This document shows positions 43,858 through 54,300 of a stretch of DNA of 64,000 nucleotides, piece by piece. The DNA is from a virus: positions 1-64,000 of the IMG/VR virus record IMGVR_UViG_3300030098_004539. The stretch is one strand, 5' to 3'. The notes under the pieces were generated by a model, which was given only the letters and a program-made list of their open reading frames with translations, did not search any database and was not told the DNA's origin. Each line of letters begins with the position of its first letter. Positions within the stretch are counted from its first letter, which is position 1. Made by a program: the position numbers and the translations under genes.

Positions 43858-43858
43858 T

Positions 43859-45799
43859 ATGGCGGTTTTTACCCCCAAGACATCTGAACAGATATTAAGA
43901 GATGCAATAAACTATTTGTATCTGAATACAAATATATCTGACTTTAATGTGGGTAGTGTAATTCGGACAATCCTCGAAACGATGTCTATCGAGGACGCTA
44001 ATCAGTACTACCAGATGTACAGTATCCTTAACGCCTTTTTCTTGGACGGCGCTGAAGGAACTGCCTTAGACGACCGGGCTGCTCAGTACGGAGTTACTAG
44101 ACGCCCTGCTACCAATTCAGCAGGTCAGGTTGTTTTCTTAGATACTAATCTTCAACGATCTTTTTTAGTAAGTAATGTTGAAGTAGGAGCAACCTCTCTC
44201 TTCGTAGAAGATGCCTCCATTTTTGGAGCAGCACCTTTTATAGTTCAACTAGGAGAAAGCACTAACGTAGAGCAAGTAGCGATTAACGCAGTTGATGCGA
44301 CTACCGGAGAGTTAACAATTAACCCAGGTGCAGCCGCGCCGTTAAATACAACTACCTATAGTCACGTAGCAGCCTCCGTAGGTGCTGATGAAATCGACAA
44401 CCTAGGTAGCTTAGTTTGCCTCTATGACCCCTCTACCGCTGACAGGACTATTCCGACTGGCGTTACGATCCGCGCAGAGCCCACAAACATTACTTTTGAA
44501 ATCGAGTGCATCACTACAGAAGTGGGCCTCCACCAGAACGGTTATTTTACCAGTAACCCGGTAAACGTCAGAAGTAACACTGTCGGAACTTCAAGCAATA
44601 TACCCGCCAGAAGAGCAAACCAAATTATAGGTGGATCTCCTTACGCAGGGGCTTCGGTTGTAAACCTGAAATCTATCTCAGGAGGACGAGACGCAGAACT
44701 TGATGAAGAGTTCAGAACTCGAATACGAGAACACGTTGCTGGATTATCCTCCGGTACCGTTACAGCTATTCTCAGTAAATTGCTTGTTACAACAAACGCC
44801 GCCACTAACTCTATTGTTACGAGAGCACACGTCGTAGAAGATTTTGACGCAGAGTTAGTGTACGCATATATCGACGACTCAAGTTCCTCAGGTATCGCTA
44901 ACAGTGAAGAAAGGTTTGCAGAAGATTCTGTAGCTGTTGCTAAACCTGCTGTAGGTGGAACCGTTATAGACCTAGCAAGCCTTACCGGGTTTGTAGCTAC
45001 TACAATCTCTAACCAGTCGTACATCATTATACACCCAGCAACTGAAGGAAAAGATCCTTTTGTGACTCGGTACGGGAACCTTAATCAAAGTCCCCCCCAG
45101 CTTCAGGAAATCCCCGCCGCTCCTCAAATGCCAATCTTGGTCATAGGGGATGTTGTGTCTTTATGTGAAGCAATCTCCATCAGCACCGAAGAAGGAAGGA
45201 AATATTATCAATTAGATAAGTTTCCTGTAGGAGATGACCTCCTCAAACTATACGTAGTGACGGGGAGTGAGCTTGGAAACGCGACTTTACAAACAAAGTT
45301 AGATTCTGGGGCGTGCAGTACAGGGTCGGAAGACTTCATACTCAACGAAGCTACAGGCCAGATAGAGTTTCTAGAGGGAAAAATACCCGTAGCTGGTAGC
45401 GGATTATACGCTATATATGAAAATTATACTAATTTGTTAAAAGAGGCCCAGACTGTAGTTGACGGTAACTTAAACGATATCGTTAATTACCCAGGGGTTC
45501 GGTCTGCTGGGGTAAAAGTCTTAGTCAGACCATCCAAGAGGACGCCAGTAGACGTTACTCTAAATATAACTATCGACTCTAGTCTTACAGACCTCGATAC
45601 GTCAGGATTTTTAGCAAAACAGCTTGTTATATCTTATGTTAATAACCTCGGTATAGGGGAAAGCGTTATCCTGGCAGAGATAATCGAGCGAGTCATGGGT
45701 GTTTCAGGTGTCACAAATGTGCACGTCCTTACCCCACAAGCTGATGTTACGATTAATGGGGATAGCGCAGCGTATGCTGACAACATTCTTGTTGTTTAG
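43859..45799 (+). CDS. Baseplate wedge protein J (gpJ/gp6-like)
   Basis: 646 residues with the Baseplate_J pattern: TPKTSEQILRDAINYLYLNT, FNVGSVIRTILETMSIEDAN, FFLDGAEGTALDDRAAQYGV and RRPATNSAGQVVF at the N-terminus; a later SGGRDAELDEEFRTRIREHV with LSSGTVTAI; and a C-terminal TVDV-type strand (PVDVTLNITIDSSLTDLDTS). An extra beta module (NVEVGATSLFVEDASIFGAA) sits near residues 103-170. The protein forms the ring that controls contraction. One base between its ATG and the preceding stop. Confidence 0.9.
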   Translation: MAVFTPKTSEQILRDAINYLYLNTNISDFNVGSVIRTILETMSIEDANQYYQMYSILNAFFLDGAEGTALDDRAAQYGVTRRPATNSAGQVVFLDTNLQRSFLVSNVEVGATSLFVEDASIFGAAPFIVQLGESTNVEQVAINAVDATTGELTINPGAAAPLNTTTYSHVAASVGADEIDNLGSLVCLYDPSTADRTIPTGVTIRAEPTNITFEIECITTEVGLHQNGYFTSNPVNVRSNTVGTSSNIPARRANQIIGGSPYAGASVVNLKSISGGRDAELDEEFRTRIREHVAGLSSGTVTAILSKLLVTTNAATNSIVTRAHVVEDFDAELVYAYIDDSSSSGIANSEERFAEDSVAVAKPAVGGTVIDLASLTGFVATTISNQSYIIIHPATEGKDPFVTRYGNLNQSPPQLQEIPAAPQMPILVIGDVVSLCEAISISTEEGRKYYQLDKFPVGDDLLKLYVVTGSELGNATLQTKLDSGACSTGSEDFILNEATGQIEFLEGKIPVAGSGLYAIYENYTNLLKEAQTVVDGNLNDIVNYPGVRSAGVKVLVRPSKRTPVDVTLNITIDSSLTDLDTSGFLAKQLVISYVNNLGIGESVILAEIIERVMGVSGVTNVHVLTPQADVTINGDSAAYADNILVV

Positions 45800-45809
45800 G
45801 AGCTAGTTA

Positions 45810-48800
45810 ATGGCTATTTATGTAAAGCTTACTAGCGGGAGTGCTCCCGCACAGACATGGAGCGGTAGTAACCTCGGAGTCCCGTTTGATAACGGGGCAA
45901 GTGCCGGTAATGTTATTATCCAAGCATTCTCTAACGCAGGTATGACCTCTAGTATCCCTGCCGGAAACGTTACTTGGGAACTGCTTAACGCTCCTGCCGG
46001 GACAACTAAGAATTCTGCTTGGTTTACTACCGCTAACGGAGGTTCTTTAGCAGGAGTTAACCCGCTGGCGTCGGGCGGGGGTCCTAGTCCTAATTTCCTA
46101 CCGGATATTCAAGGTACTTGGTTTTTTCGGTGTACGCGTACAGATACCAGTGAGTCGATAGATTTTGTTGTATCTACTTTAAACGTAAAGACGCGAATGC
46201 GTATCCCGGCTGCGGGGGAAACAACTGAGTCTGATCAGGATACGACTAATCACGCGTACCCTGGAGGCTCTCCTAGTGGGCAAGGTTGGGCAAAAGATCG
46301 AAACTCCGCTATGGCAGTCATTGAAGACTTAGCTACTACAGGCGGCGTGCAGGTATGCTACTTTAATGATGCTGGAGGCATTGCCGGTGCTCCGTGGGGA
46401 GGAACCCTTAAAGCCGGTGCAGCCGTAGCTATTTCTGGAACTACCCAAATCAATCACACAACAGGGGAACACGTACCTACTGTTGTGCTGGCTGACGGCA
46501 CCACTAACTACGAGTATATCGGTATTGTTAAGTCGGGAGTCGATGGGAACACAGCTACTATCCCTAACCAGAGCCTTATTTGGGTATCTCGTTCTGGTAT
46601 TGTAGATTCAGAAAATGGGATCATTGACACTCAAACCGTCTCAAAAGTAGTAGGGGAGATTCTCTACCTCTCTAACACTAAAGGTATCCTTCAACGAGGA
46701 ACTGACCGGTTTGCACTAGGGGCGGCAGCTACACCTAAATACGTCGTTCCGGCATGTATGGTGCTTACGCAAGCACTGGGAGCTAGAGTTCTTTCTCTTC
46801 CGAGGGAGTACCTGGGAGGTATTTCCGCAGTCACGGACGATCAAAGTTTCCGATTTGTGGGCTTGGGAGACTTTAGAGGACTGCGCGTAGGTAGTAGTGA
46901 AGCGGCACAAGTAGCTGGAGAACTTACTGGAGCTATCGAAATGATAGCTACCAATAAAGAATCTGGGGGCATTACAGCAGGACAGGTCTGTATGCTCTAC
47001 TACGACGTAGCCACAAACAAAATGAACGCCTACATTGGGGACTCAAACCCCAATAACGTTGCCGTCTCTGTTTACAAAAAACACGGTATTATTGGAGTAG
47101 CAGTACAGGCTGTAGCCTCCAGTGCTGTAGGACATTTTGTGGTTTATGGTCCCGCTACTACAAACCTTAGTACTGCCGCTAACTCAGTTAGGTACCAAGA
47201 TGTTTATGTAGGGTCTTCTCGAACAGGAACAGCTAACGTAGGTAAGGCTGTTTTGTTTAGTGAAGTTGCAGGAAACGATCAGTGGATGGACGCTTCGTCT
47301 AATACCTCCTATAATGCAGGAAACTTTATTATCCCTGTAGGTCACCTCGTTACTGATGCAGCTTCCGTTAGAACGGTTGTTGTGGGCTTCCACAAACAGA
47401 CAGGTTTCTTAGACTCCACAATAGGTGGCTTAAGTGATCAAGGGCTTAACTCTGGACTAATAACTACTCCAGGTACGTCTCCTCTAGCTTCTGTAGGAAG
47501 GTCTCGTAACAAGAGCAGCCTCAGCATTCAAGATAGCGCTGTCACTCTAACAGTTGATAACGAGGCTACTACGGTTAAAGTAGCCGGCTCTGGGGCCGAC
47601 GACCCCATCGTTGAAGTAGACCTTTACGAGTGTAAACTTCCAGGTACTGCACTATCGGCTACTGTCCCAGGAACAGCGTTAGCTGGGGCTCGCAGCGCAG
47701 GAATGCCCTGGCCTGGTGCGCCTCTTGTTCCTGCTACACCTTTGTACGGAACGTTTAATTACGACTACCGACTCGATTACGCGACACACGGAGTCGCTAC
47801 CGGTAATGAGATCTATGATAACCCTACGCGAGTCAAGATTTACGGGTACACTAAAGGTAATAACGTATCGATATTAACACTCAAGACAAAGCTACGCTTT
47901 AATGTAAAGTCGCTTATTGATGGGACAGTCATGCTCCCTACTACAAACGAAACTCCAGACTATCCGTTCTGGACGTACCTTCTAAATCTGCCAGAAGTGT
48001 CGATTACAAATACGAATGCTGGGGTGGCTACCCAATTTAAAGAACTGTGCTTTGACGTACCCATCTACGACAACAACACGGTTCCAAGTGCGGCAGGAAA
48101 CAAAGTAGGTTCTACTGGAGTACCTTCTTTAAGTTTTATTAATCCAGGACACTCAAAAGAAGTAACAACTACGTTCCCGGTTTCAGGAAACTTTAAAAAT
48201 AGAATCCTTACAGTTGATGCTGTAATTGAACGTACTGACGGCAGTGGTACTGATTTTTATGTTACGCATGTAGTTTTAGAATCCGACAAGAGATCTCAAG
48301 CTCCAGACCGGCACAGCTATTTCGAAGCCTGCTGGCCTGCGTACGCGTTTTTAAACGATGCTGGGGCATTTGATATTGTTGACGAAGGCGCAACAGTCAA
48401 CGCTGGACCTCCCGCAGGTGTAGACGTTGACTTGCGAGGCGTGGAAAATAGTAGCGCCCGAAGTAGTACGTTAAACGATATTGTAGGGTTTATCCCTAGG
48501 GACTCTCGGGCACCTACTCCCGGTGCAGCAATAGCTTCAAGTTATGCCCTACTGATAGATGGAAAATTTTCAGGAGCAGCAGGAACTGCCTCGGGAGATA
48601 CTTTAACTCTTAAATTCTACGTTAAAGAAGTAACCGCTACTACTGTCTGTACAAACTCCATATCGGCTGCCGCTCCTCTTCTAGTCAACGGCGCTACAAA
48701 TTCTTGGACGCCCGTGTTTACAGCAGCCTCTGGAGAGGTTGCTAACACTCGGCATACGCAAACCTTTAATCCTCCCAGCAATGACAACGTTATTGGATGG

Positions 48801-50360
48801 TGGTTTAAAGTAGAGCGAGACGTCTCTGGAGGAGTTAGCTCTGGAGGCGCGTCTGCAAACATTAATGGGGCAGAAGTTTTCTACCTCATGTCTAACGTTG
48901 GTCTTCACCAATTAACAGACAATAACGATGCAGCGTATCAAAACCCAAATACCCCAGAGGCTATCTACGAACAACACGTTCTCGGTACTGCAATGGTTTC
49001 TACCACTACAGGAGCGTTAACAAAAAATTCATACGGGGATATCGCCGGAGCACTTCTCAGAGGTACAGACCCTACTGTTGTGTTTACAACGGCATTTGAT
49101 GCTCGATACGACGACAAATCCGGGGTTATTATAGACGTAATCGTAGGCGCTGAAGACAACGGCGGTACGCTTAAATTAAAACTCAGCGCTAACTATTCAG
49201 ACTGTGGCGACCTAATGCCCGCAGCTTCGGTAGATATACAGACGTACGAAGTAGATAACTCTACCGCAGTTGCTGCCGGAGAAGTAAGGTTTCACAAGTT
49301 TAGTTTTTATGCTCCAGCAGACGTATTCTGGTCAAATCAGAACACCCCCGCCGGAACTTATGAAAACCCAAGCCTTAGTTCTGGAAGCAACAAAGGTACG
49401 GTTCGGTGGACTCTTACCCGAACAGACTCACAATCATACGACCTTACAGTGTTAAGTGCGACGGTACGTAGTGATAAATCAAATAAGACATCATTAGGTG
49501 GCGTCAATCTGATTAACGTGAACGAGAATTACGTTACCGCACGCGCTGCCGGCAGAGGACCTGTATACGTTCCCGGATACCCCCGTTACGACGGAAAACG
49601 GACAACGAACCTGTCCATTCAACGATTTTCTTGGAAGTTTGTATCACCACCTGCGTGGCTAGTTGGAGGGTCTGGAATTGCCGGTTCAGCAGCAGCTTAT
49701 TTAACTGTCCCAGGAACCGAAGGAATCGACCTGTCTGCGCGAGGACTGACGGGCGTATACTTCGGACAATACATCCCCTACAGCTTTGCCATCACGGACA
49801 TCTACGGGTATTGCGGACAACCGACAGGTGCAAACGTTCTTTCGCCATTAAAAGGCGGAGAATCAGGTACGGCTCAGATTGCTTTAGATTTTGGCATTCT
49901 AGAAATTCCTACTGCAACAGGGGATGCAACCGCAACCGCAGGTACGGCAAGTATCCAAGATTCGATCATGGGAACTGCTCATAGCGGTGCGACAGGTATG
50001 GCCCGCACTATAGTGTATCCTGGAGTACAAGGGTTCCCTCTTACTGTGTACCCAGACGCTAACGGCGCAGTGCGTTGGAATGCTACACAAATGAATAATG
50101 CCCCTGGCGGGACGGGTACTCAGGCCGAATACTTACCTAAAGTTATTCTTCCAAAAGATTACAAAGGGCTTATCCCAACTAATTTAGCTGGGTCTCAATG
50201 GCAGTTAGTGTGCATGGTCAGGAACGTCTCAGGTTCTGAGGTGTTACCTCTAATACACTTGACAGTAGAGATTGCACTCTTGCCCCAATATAACGCAGAC
50301 CGTTCAGGGTTAATGGGTGGATCTATTTCCAATACGACGAAAAAGACTTACGGGTATTAA
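45810..50360 (+). CDS. Large baseplate or fibre structural protein (1516 residues)
   Basis: Almost all beta, low in charged residues, without coiled coil. The first part (residues 1-130) looks like an Ig-type strand set (VTWELLNAPAGTTKNSAW). A middle segment TMRIPA-type region has WAKDRNSAMAVIEDLATTGG and VQVCYFNDAGGIAGAPW. Later Ala/Thr/Asp-rich beta repeats (VILTLKFYVKEV-like strands, SYALLIDGKFSGAAG) continue to the end PLIHLTVEIALLPQYN. No catalytic motif is recognised. Strong ribosome site TTTAGGAGCTAGTTA. Probably a receptor-binding or baseplate periphery protein; function inferred from position. Confidence 0.75.
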   Translation: MAIYVKLTSGSAPAQTWSGSNLGVPFDNGASAGNVIIQAFSNAGMTSSIPAGNVTWELLNAPAGTTKNSAWFTTANGGSLAGVNPLASGGGPSPNFLPDIQGTWFFRCTRTDTSESIDFVVSTLNVKTRMRIPAAGETTESDQDTTNHAYPGGSPSGQGWAKDRNSAMAVIEDLATTGGVQVCYFNDAGGIAGAPWGGTLKAGAAVAISGTTQINHTTGEHVPTVVLADGTTNYEYIGIVKSGVDGNTATIPNQSLIWVSRSGIVDSENGIIDTQTVSKVVGEILYLSNTKGILQRGTDRFALGAAATPKYVVPACMVLTQALGARVLSLPREYLGGISAVTDDQSFRFVGLGDFRGLRVGSSEAAQVAGELTGAIEMIATNKESGGITAGQVCMLYYDVATNKMNAYIGDSNPNNVAVSVYKKHGIIGVAVQAVASSAVGHFVVYGPATTNLSTAANSVRYQDVYVGSSRTGTANVGKAVLFSEVAGNDQWMDASSNTSYNAGNFIIPVGHLVTDAASVRTVVVGFHKQTGFLDSTIGGLSDQGLNSGLITTPGTSPLASVGRSRNKSSLSIQDSAVTLTVDNEATTVKVAGSGADDPIVEVDLYECKLPGTALSATVPGTALAGARSAGMPWPGAPLVPATPLYGTFNYDYRLDYATHGVATGNEIYDNPTRVKIYGYTKGNNVSILTLKTKLRFNVKSLIDGTVMLPTTNETPDYPFWTYLLNLPEVSITNTNAGVATQFKELCFDVPIYDNNTVPSAAGNKVGSTGVPSLSFINPGHSKEVTTTFPVSGNFKNRILTVDAVIERTDGSGTDFYVTHVVLESDKRSQAPDRHSYFEACWPAYAFLNDAGAFDIVDEGATVNAGPPAGVDVDLRGVENSSARSSTLNDIVGFIPRDSRAPTPGAAIASSYALLIDGKFSGAAGTASGDTLTLKFYVKEVTATTVCTNSISAAAPLLVNGATNSWTPVFTAASGEVANTRHTQTFNPPSNDNVIGWWFKVERDVSGGVSSGGASANINGAEVFYLMSNVGLHQLTDNNDAAYQNPNTPEAIYEQHVLGTAMVSTTTGALTKNSYGDIAGALLRGTDPTVVFTTAFDARYDDKSGVIIDVIVGAEDNGGTLKLKLSANYSDCGDLMPAASVDIQTYEVDNSTAVAAGEVRFHKFSFYAPADVFWSNQNTPAGTYENPSLSSGSNKGTVRWTLTRTDSQSYDLTVLSATVRSDKSNKTSLGGVNLINVNENYVTARAAGRGPVYVPGYPRYDGKRTTNLSIQRFSWKFVSPPAWLVGGSGIAGSAAAYLTVPGTEGIDLSARGLTGVYFGQYIPYSFAITDIYGYCGQPTGANVLSPLKGGESGTAQIALDFGILEIPTATGDATATAGTASIQDSIMGTAHSGATGMARTIVYPGVQGFPLTVYPDANGAVRWNATQMNNAPGGTGTQAEYLPKVILPKDYKGLIPTNLAGSQWQLVCMVRNVSGSEVLPLIHLTVEIALLPQYNADRSGLMGGSISNTTKKTYGY

Positions 50361-50373
50361 TAGGTGATAAGGG

Positions 50374-51303
50374 ATGGCGTGTCTTGGCTGGGGACTATCA
50401 GAATGGGGTGATGACCCTTGGGGCGGAGGGGATCAAGTGGCTCCCTTTATATCCTCGATCAAGCCTGCGTGCGGCTCTACGAACGTTAATATCAACACCC
50501 CGATCGTTATCACCGTCTGTGACGACGGTTGCTCGGGAATGGGTATCGACTGCATCCGCATCTACGTCAATGGTACTCTAGTCTACGACGGTACCGGCCT
50601 TAACACAGGAAACCTTAATACCGGGTTTAAGGCTCCGTGTAATCAAGCCTGTAGTAGCGTTACTATTGCTACAGACACCACTACCGGACAGACCTGCTAC
50701 ACATTTAAAATGTGTTGTACGTCTTTTATATGCGGTAGCACCGTAACGGTCAGTGGAACTTTCTGTAACGCTAAAGGGGAAACAGTCAGTATCGGAGACT
50801 GTTCCTTTTCTACACAAGCGTGTAATTCAATATCTGGAATCGAGATTATCGATGAGCGACACATCGTAGTCAGATTCAATAATCACATGCTCCCTAACCC
50901 TACGCTTAATGGAGCGTTGTACGATACCGCAAGCTGGAGCGTATTGCCCGTCTCAGGAGGTTTTGTCTCAGGACAAGCTATCGACGTACAAGCAGTTTTA
51001 GTGGAAAAGACGTTCTTACCTAAAACTGTTATACTAGAAGTCAGCCCTCTTCGTAGAGGGGCTATGTACGAGGTTGTAGGCTCTTCTGCAATTCTCGACA
51101 TCTTTAAGCAAGGCCTTACATCAACAGGACACTCTACTCTTTTAGCCCGAAAAACTAAAGTAGATAGTATGATAGAAAAGTTACCCAGAATGTATAAAAC
51201 TAGAATTAATTCTGGGGCCGAAGACGATCAGAAAGTAATATCTATTTGGCAGATATTTGCTGCTCTTGGTATAGAAGATGAGCGTAAGAGCGGAGATTAT
51301 TAA
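50374..51303 (+). CDS. Cysteine-rich Ig-like baseplate protein
   Basis: 309 residues, with 14 Cys in the first 155 residues (VCDDGCSGMGIDC, APCNQACSS, TCYTFKMCCTSFICGS). The segment ISSIKPACGSTNVNINTPIV with IRIYVNGTLVYDGTG follows the pattern of bacterial Ig-like repeats, with Cys added at strand ends. Residues 155-250 are a second beta region; the C-terminus (MIEKLPRMYKTRINSG) is helical and might belong to a gpI-like neighbour partner. High Cys content in a virion protein is uncommon and suggests metal binding or disulfides formed after export or lysis. Ends in TAATG overlap. Confidence 0.74.
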   Translation: MACLGWGLSEWGDDPWGGGDQVAPFISSIKPACGSTNVNINTPIVITVCDDGCSGMGIDCIRIYVNGTLVYDGTGLNTGNLNTGFKAPCNQACSSVTIATDTTTGQTCYTFKMCCTSFICGSTVTVSGTFCNAKGETVSIGDCSFSTQACNSISGIEIIDERHIVVRFNNHMLPNPTLNGALYDTASWSVLPVSGGFVSGQAIDVQAVLVEKTFLPKTVILEVSPLRRGAMYEVVGSSAILDIFKQGLTSTGHSTLLARKTKVDSMIEKLPRMYKTRINSGAEDDQKVISIWQIFAALGIEDERKSGDY

Positions 51304-54300
51304 TGGGCCAGAACACGTTACCTCCTGGTGTACAAACTTTTCTAAGTTCGGAAATGGGCGCTCAGTTACAAAGCGCCATGCGTTCTCTTTACGAGAACAT
51401 CATGCTAGATACGGCTGATGGCAAACAGCTTACAGACTTGGCTATAGACCTTGGTGTTCCTAGACCACCTGCTATTTTTTCAAACGATGACTTGTGGAGA
51501 GCTTCTGTAAAGGTACTGGCGTACGGACACAAGCACACACGTTCTGCTGTAGCCAGTTTTATGGAGCTTCTTCTTGGGCCGATCACTTCACAAGTAACTA
51601 CGCTATCTAGAACTACTTATACGCAGATTTCAAAAGGCGATACGCTGACGATTAATCCGCCATCTGCTAGTGCGGGTAATTACACGGTCAGTGAAGTCCT
51701 TACCCACCACCTTATTTTCCCCGCAGCAACGTTTACAGTTCCTGAATTAAATGTTTCCTACAAAATAGACGGGACCACTAGTGGTTACGGAAATCTTGTG
51801 GAACTGTCTGATGGAAGACAGGCTCTAGTAGACGTTACGGTGTCGTTTGTAAACACGCACCCGTATGACTTTATTACTAAAATAAATGCTGATATTCCTC
51901 AGTACGGGAAGTTGACGTTTAATAAAAACGCTATTGCACCGTATAAAGAGGAAAGTTTTACTTACCAATTCTACGACGGCAAGCGGTCGGGGATTCTTAA
52001 GTTAGAGACTTCTGGAGGAAAAGCTCCGACAGTTACTCACAATCAGTTTGTTCGTATACGATCAAGCGTATTAAACGCTTCTGTAAAGACGGGCGCTTTA
52101 AGTATCGAAATTAAAGATTCTACTAATTTCCCTACAAGCCCTGCAATGGTCCCTACCATCCAAGCAGGCGATAACATCACAATTTTGACAGTTCCTCCTG
52201 TGACCCCTGCGGGTGCAGGAAACATTACAGCGGTTAGCAAGCACGAACTTACTATTGGCGGTGGTGGCCTTCCTGTTCCGGGCGCTCCCTTAGAGGCAGA
52301 ATTTAAGTACATCGTTACTGCTCCAGGCAGTACTGAACTTAGTGGTGGTCGAGGACATTTCTTAAGTAAGAAGGGAAAGATTTTAAGTGCAACTCGTTTA
52401 GTCGATTACACTGTAGACTTCTTAAAGTTATTAAAGCCTTATGTTTCAGGGTCTAAAGAGCCTTTTAGTATTGTTATCAACCGAGGCCACAATAACGAAG
52501 AAACAATTGAGGTTCTTTCTCGGGCAGGTACTACGATTAACTTGGCGTTAAATCCTAATGACGCTCTTAACGAAACTTCTCTGCTTAAGTTTGATCACGA
52601 CAAAGGAGAAACTGTAGAGGTCTTTACAAAAGAAGACCACTCTACAGGGGCATATTTTGCCCTTAACGGTACCGGGACGACTGTTGCTGCCGTTAGTGCG
52701 GGGTCTACTCCAGGCTCTATTGTAGATACCGTCAACACTCCGTTTGTTGCTGAAAACGCAAACGCGTCTTATGGGGATGAGCTAGAGATTGTAACAACTG
52801 TTACAGGTGGTCCTGCGGTTGGAGAGAGAAGGACGATCACTACTATTGGTGGCGGAGGGACCACGGCTAACGTATCTCCTGATTTCACAGGACTTACTAC
52901 GATCGGATGTACTTACCGTGTGCGAAAGTTATACAAGCCCGGAACAGATAGGTTTTTATACCTAGCAGACTCTTCTATGTTTCCTGCGGCTAACTTCTCA
53001 GTAATATTGGATCGAGGCACTACCCAAGAAGAGGTAGTTTGGATTGACCAAAATACGTTAGCTACTAATCGATTGCGTATCGCAAACAGCGACAGCGGAA
53101 CAACGTTCGTAACCAAAAAACATAATTTTGGAATGAGTGTTGAGCCTGCACAAGTTTTAATAAAAAGCTGCAATTGGGACATTATAGAAACCCGCGCTAC
53201 GGGAGAATTTACACTGGCTATTGAGGGTGGTTGTATCCCCTCTCTTGAGATTAAGGACGCCTGGTATCTCCATGAAAAAACCCCAGCACATTTAGTAAAC
53301 GCCTCTAGCGATGTCGGGGCGGGGGGTCAAATCGGTCAGGTGCGCGGAGACGATGTAGTAGGTGGTGTTCCTACAAACTTTACTTATCTTCCAGATGCTC
53401 CTCTTCAAGCAGCAGTGGCGGCAGGGCAGTCTTTCTTCATGCTAACTAACAGCAACTTTGTCAGGTTGTTAGGAAACGCGGTTGGGGACAAAACTATTAA
53501 AAGTCCTAATTTAATTTTTCGGCCAATCTTTATTGATGATGGAAACGCTAAAGAAGAGAAATTAGTTACAACTATTAACCGTCACTATTACGGAACAGTT
53601 CTTCAAAACGTAGCTCCTGGAGCAACTACATTTATCTCCAGTATTGATCTTGCAGGAATGACTGTTGTTTTAGGGCAGTGGAACGGTAAGTACGCGGGGA
53701 AGGCTCCTTTTGTAGAAACAAGAACAGTTGGGGGCGGCGATTCGGTGTTAATTGCGGCAGGTAACCCGTTTGCAGGAAACTACACAATAACTGTTGCTGC
53801 TTTGGACTATGAACACGTTGCTGGGGAAAGTATTGTACCCGACCCTGTAAGGCTTGATACCAGTTTTCCTTTCAAGAACTCGTATGCAGTTCCTGCAAAT
53901 GCATTAGTAAATTATATTTACGCCCACCCCAGCTACCGGGCCGAATCTGATATTATCAAATTTCAAACAATGGAGACTCTTACCGACGCTAATTATCCTG
54001 CAAGCACTGCGTATGTTAGAAAGCGGGGGACTGGCGAACTTTCCAGGTTCGTTGTAAATGATGAGATTTACATAAAAGGCGGAGCAGGTGCGCCGTTAGG
54101 AGAGCGTAGGAGTATTGCTGCCGTTGGAGGAATCGGCAACAAAGTTATTTTTGTAGGGGAAGACGATACGTTTAGCGCTACAGTAACTGATGGTGACGAA
54201 TTTGATATTCGACCGTTTCTTCAGAGTGGGGACATCTCTGACAACATAGAGAAAGACATTTCAGCTAACGCCAACTCTGCTCAGTCGGCAGCGTTAAACT

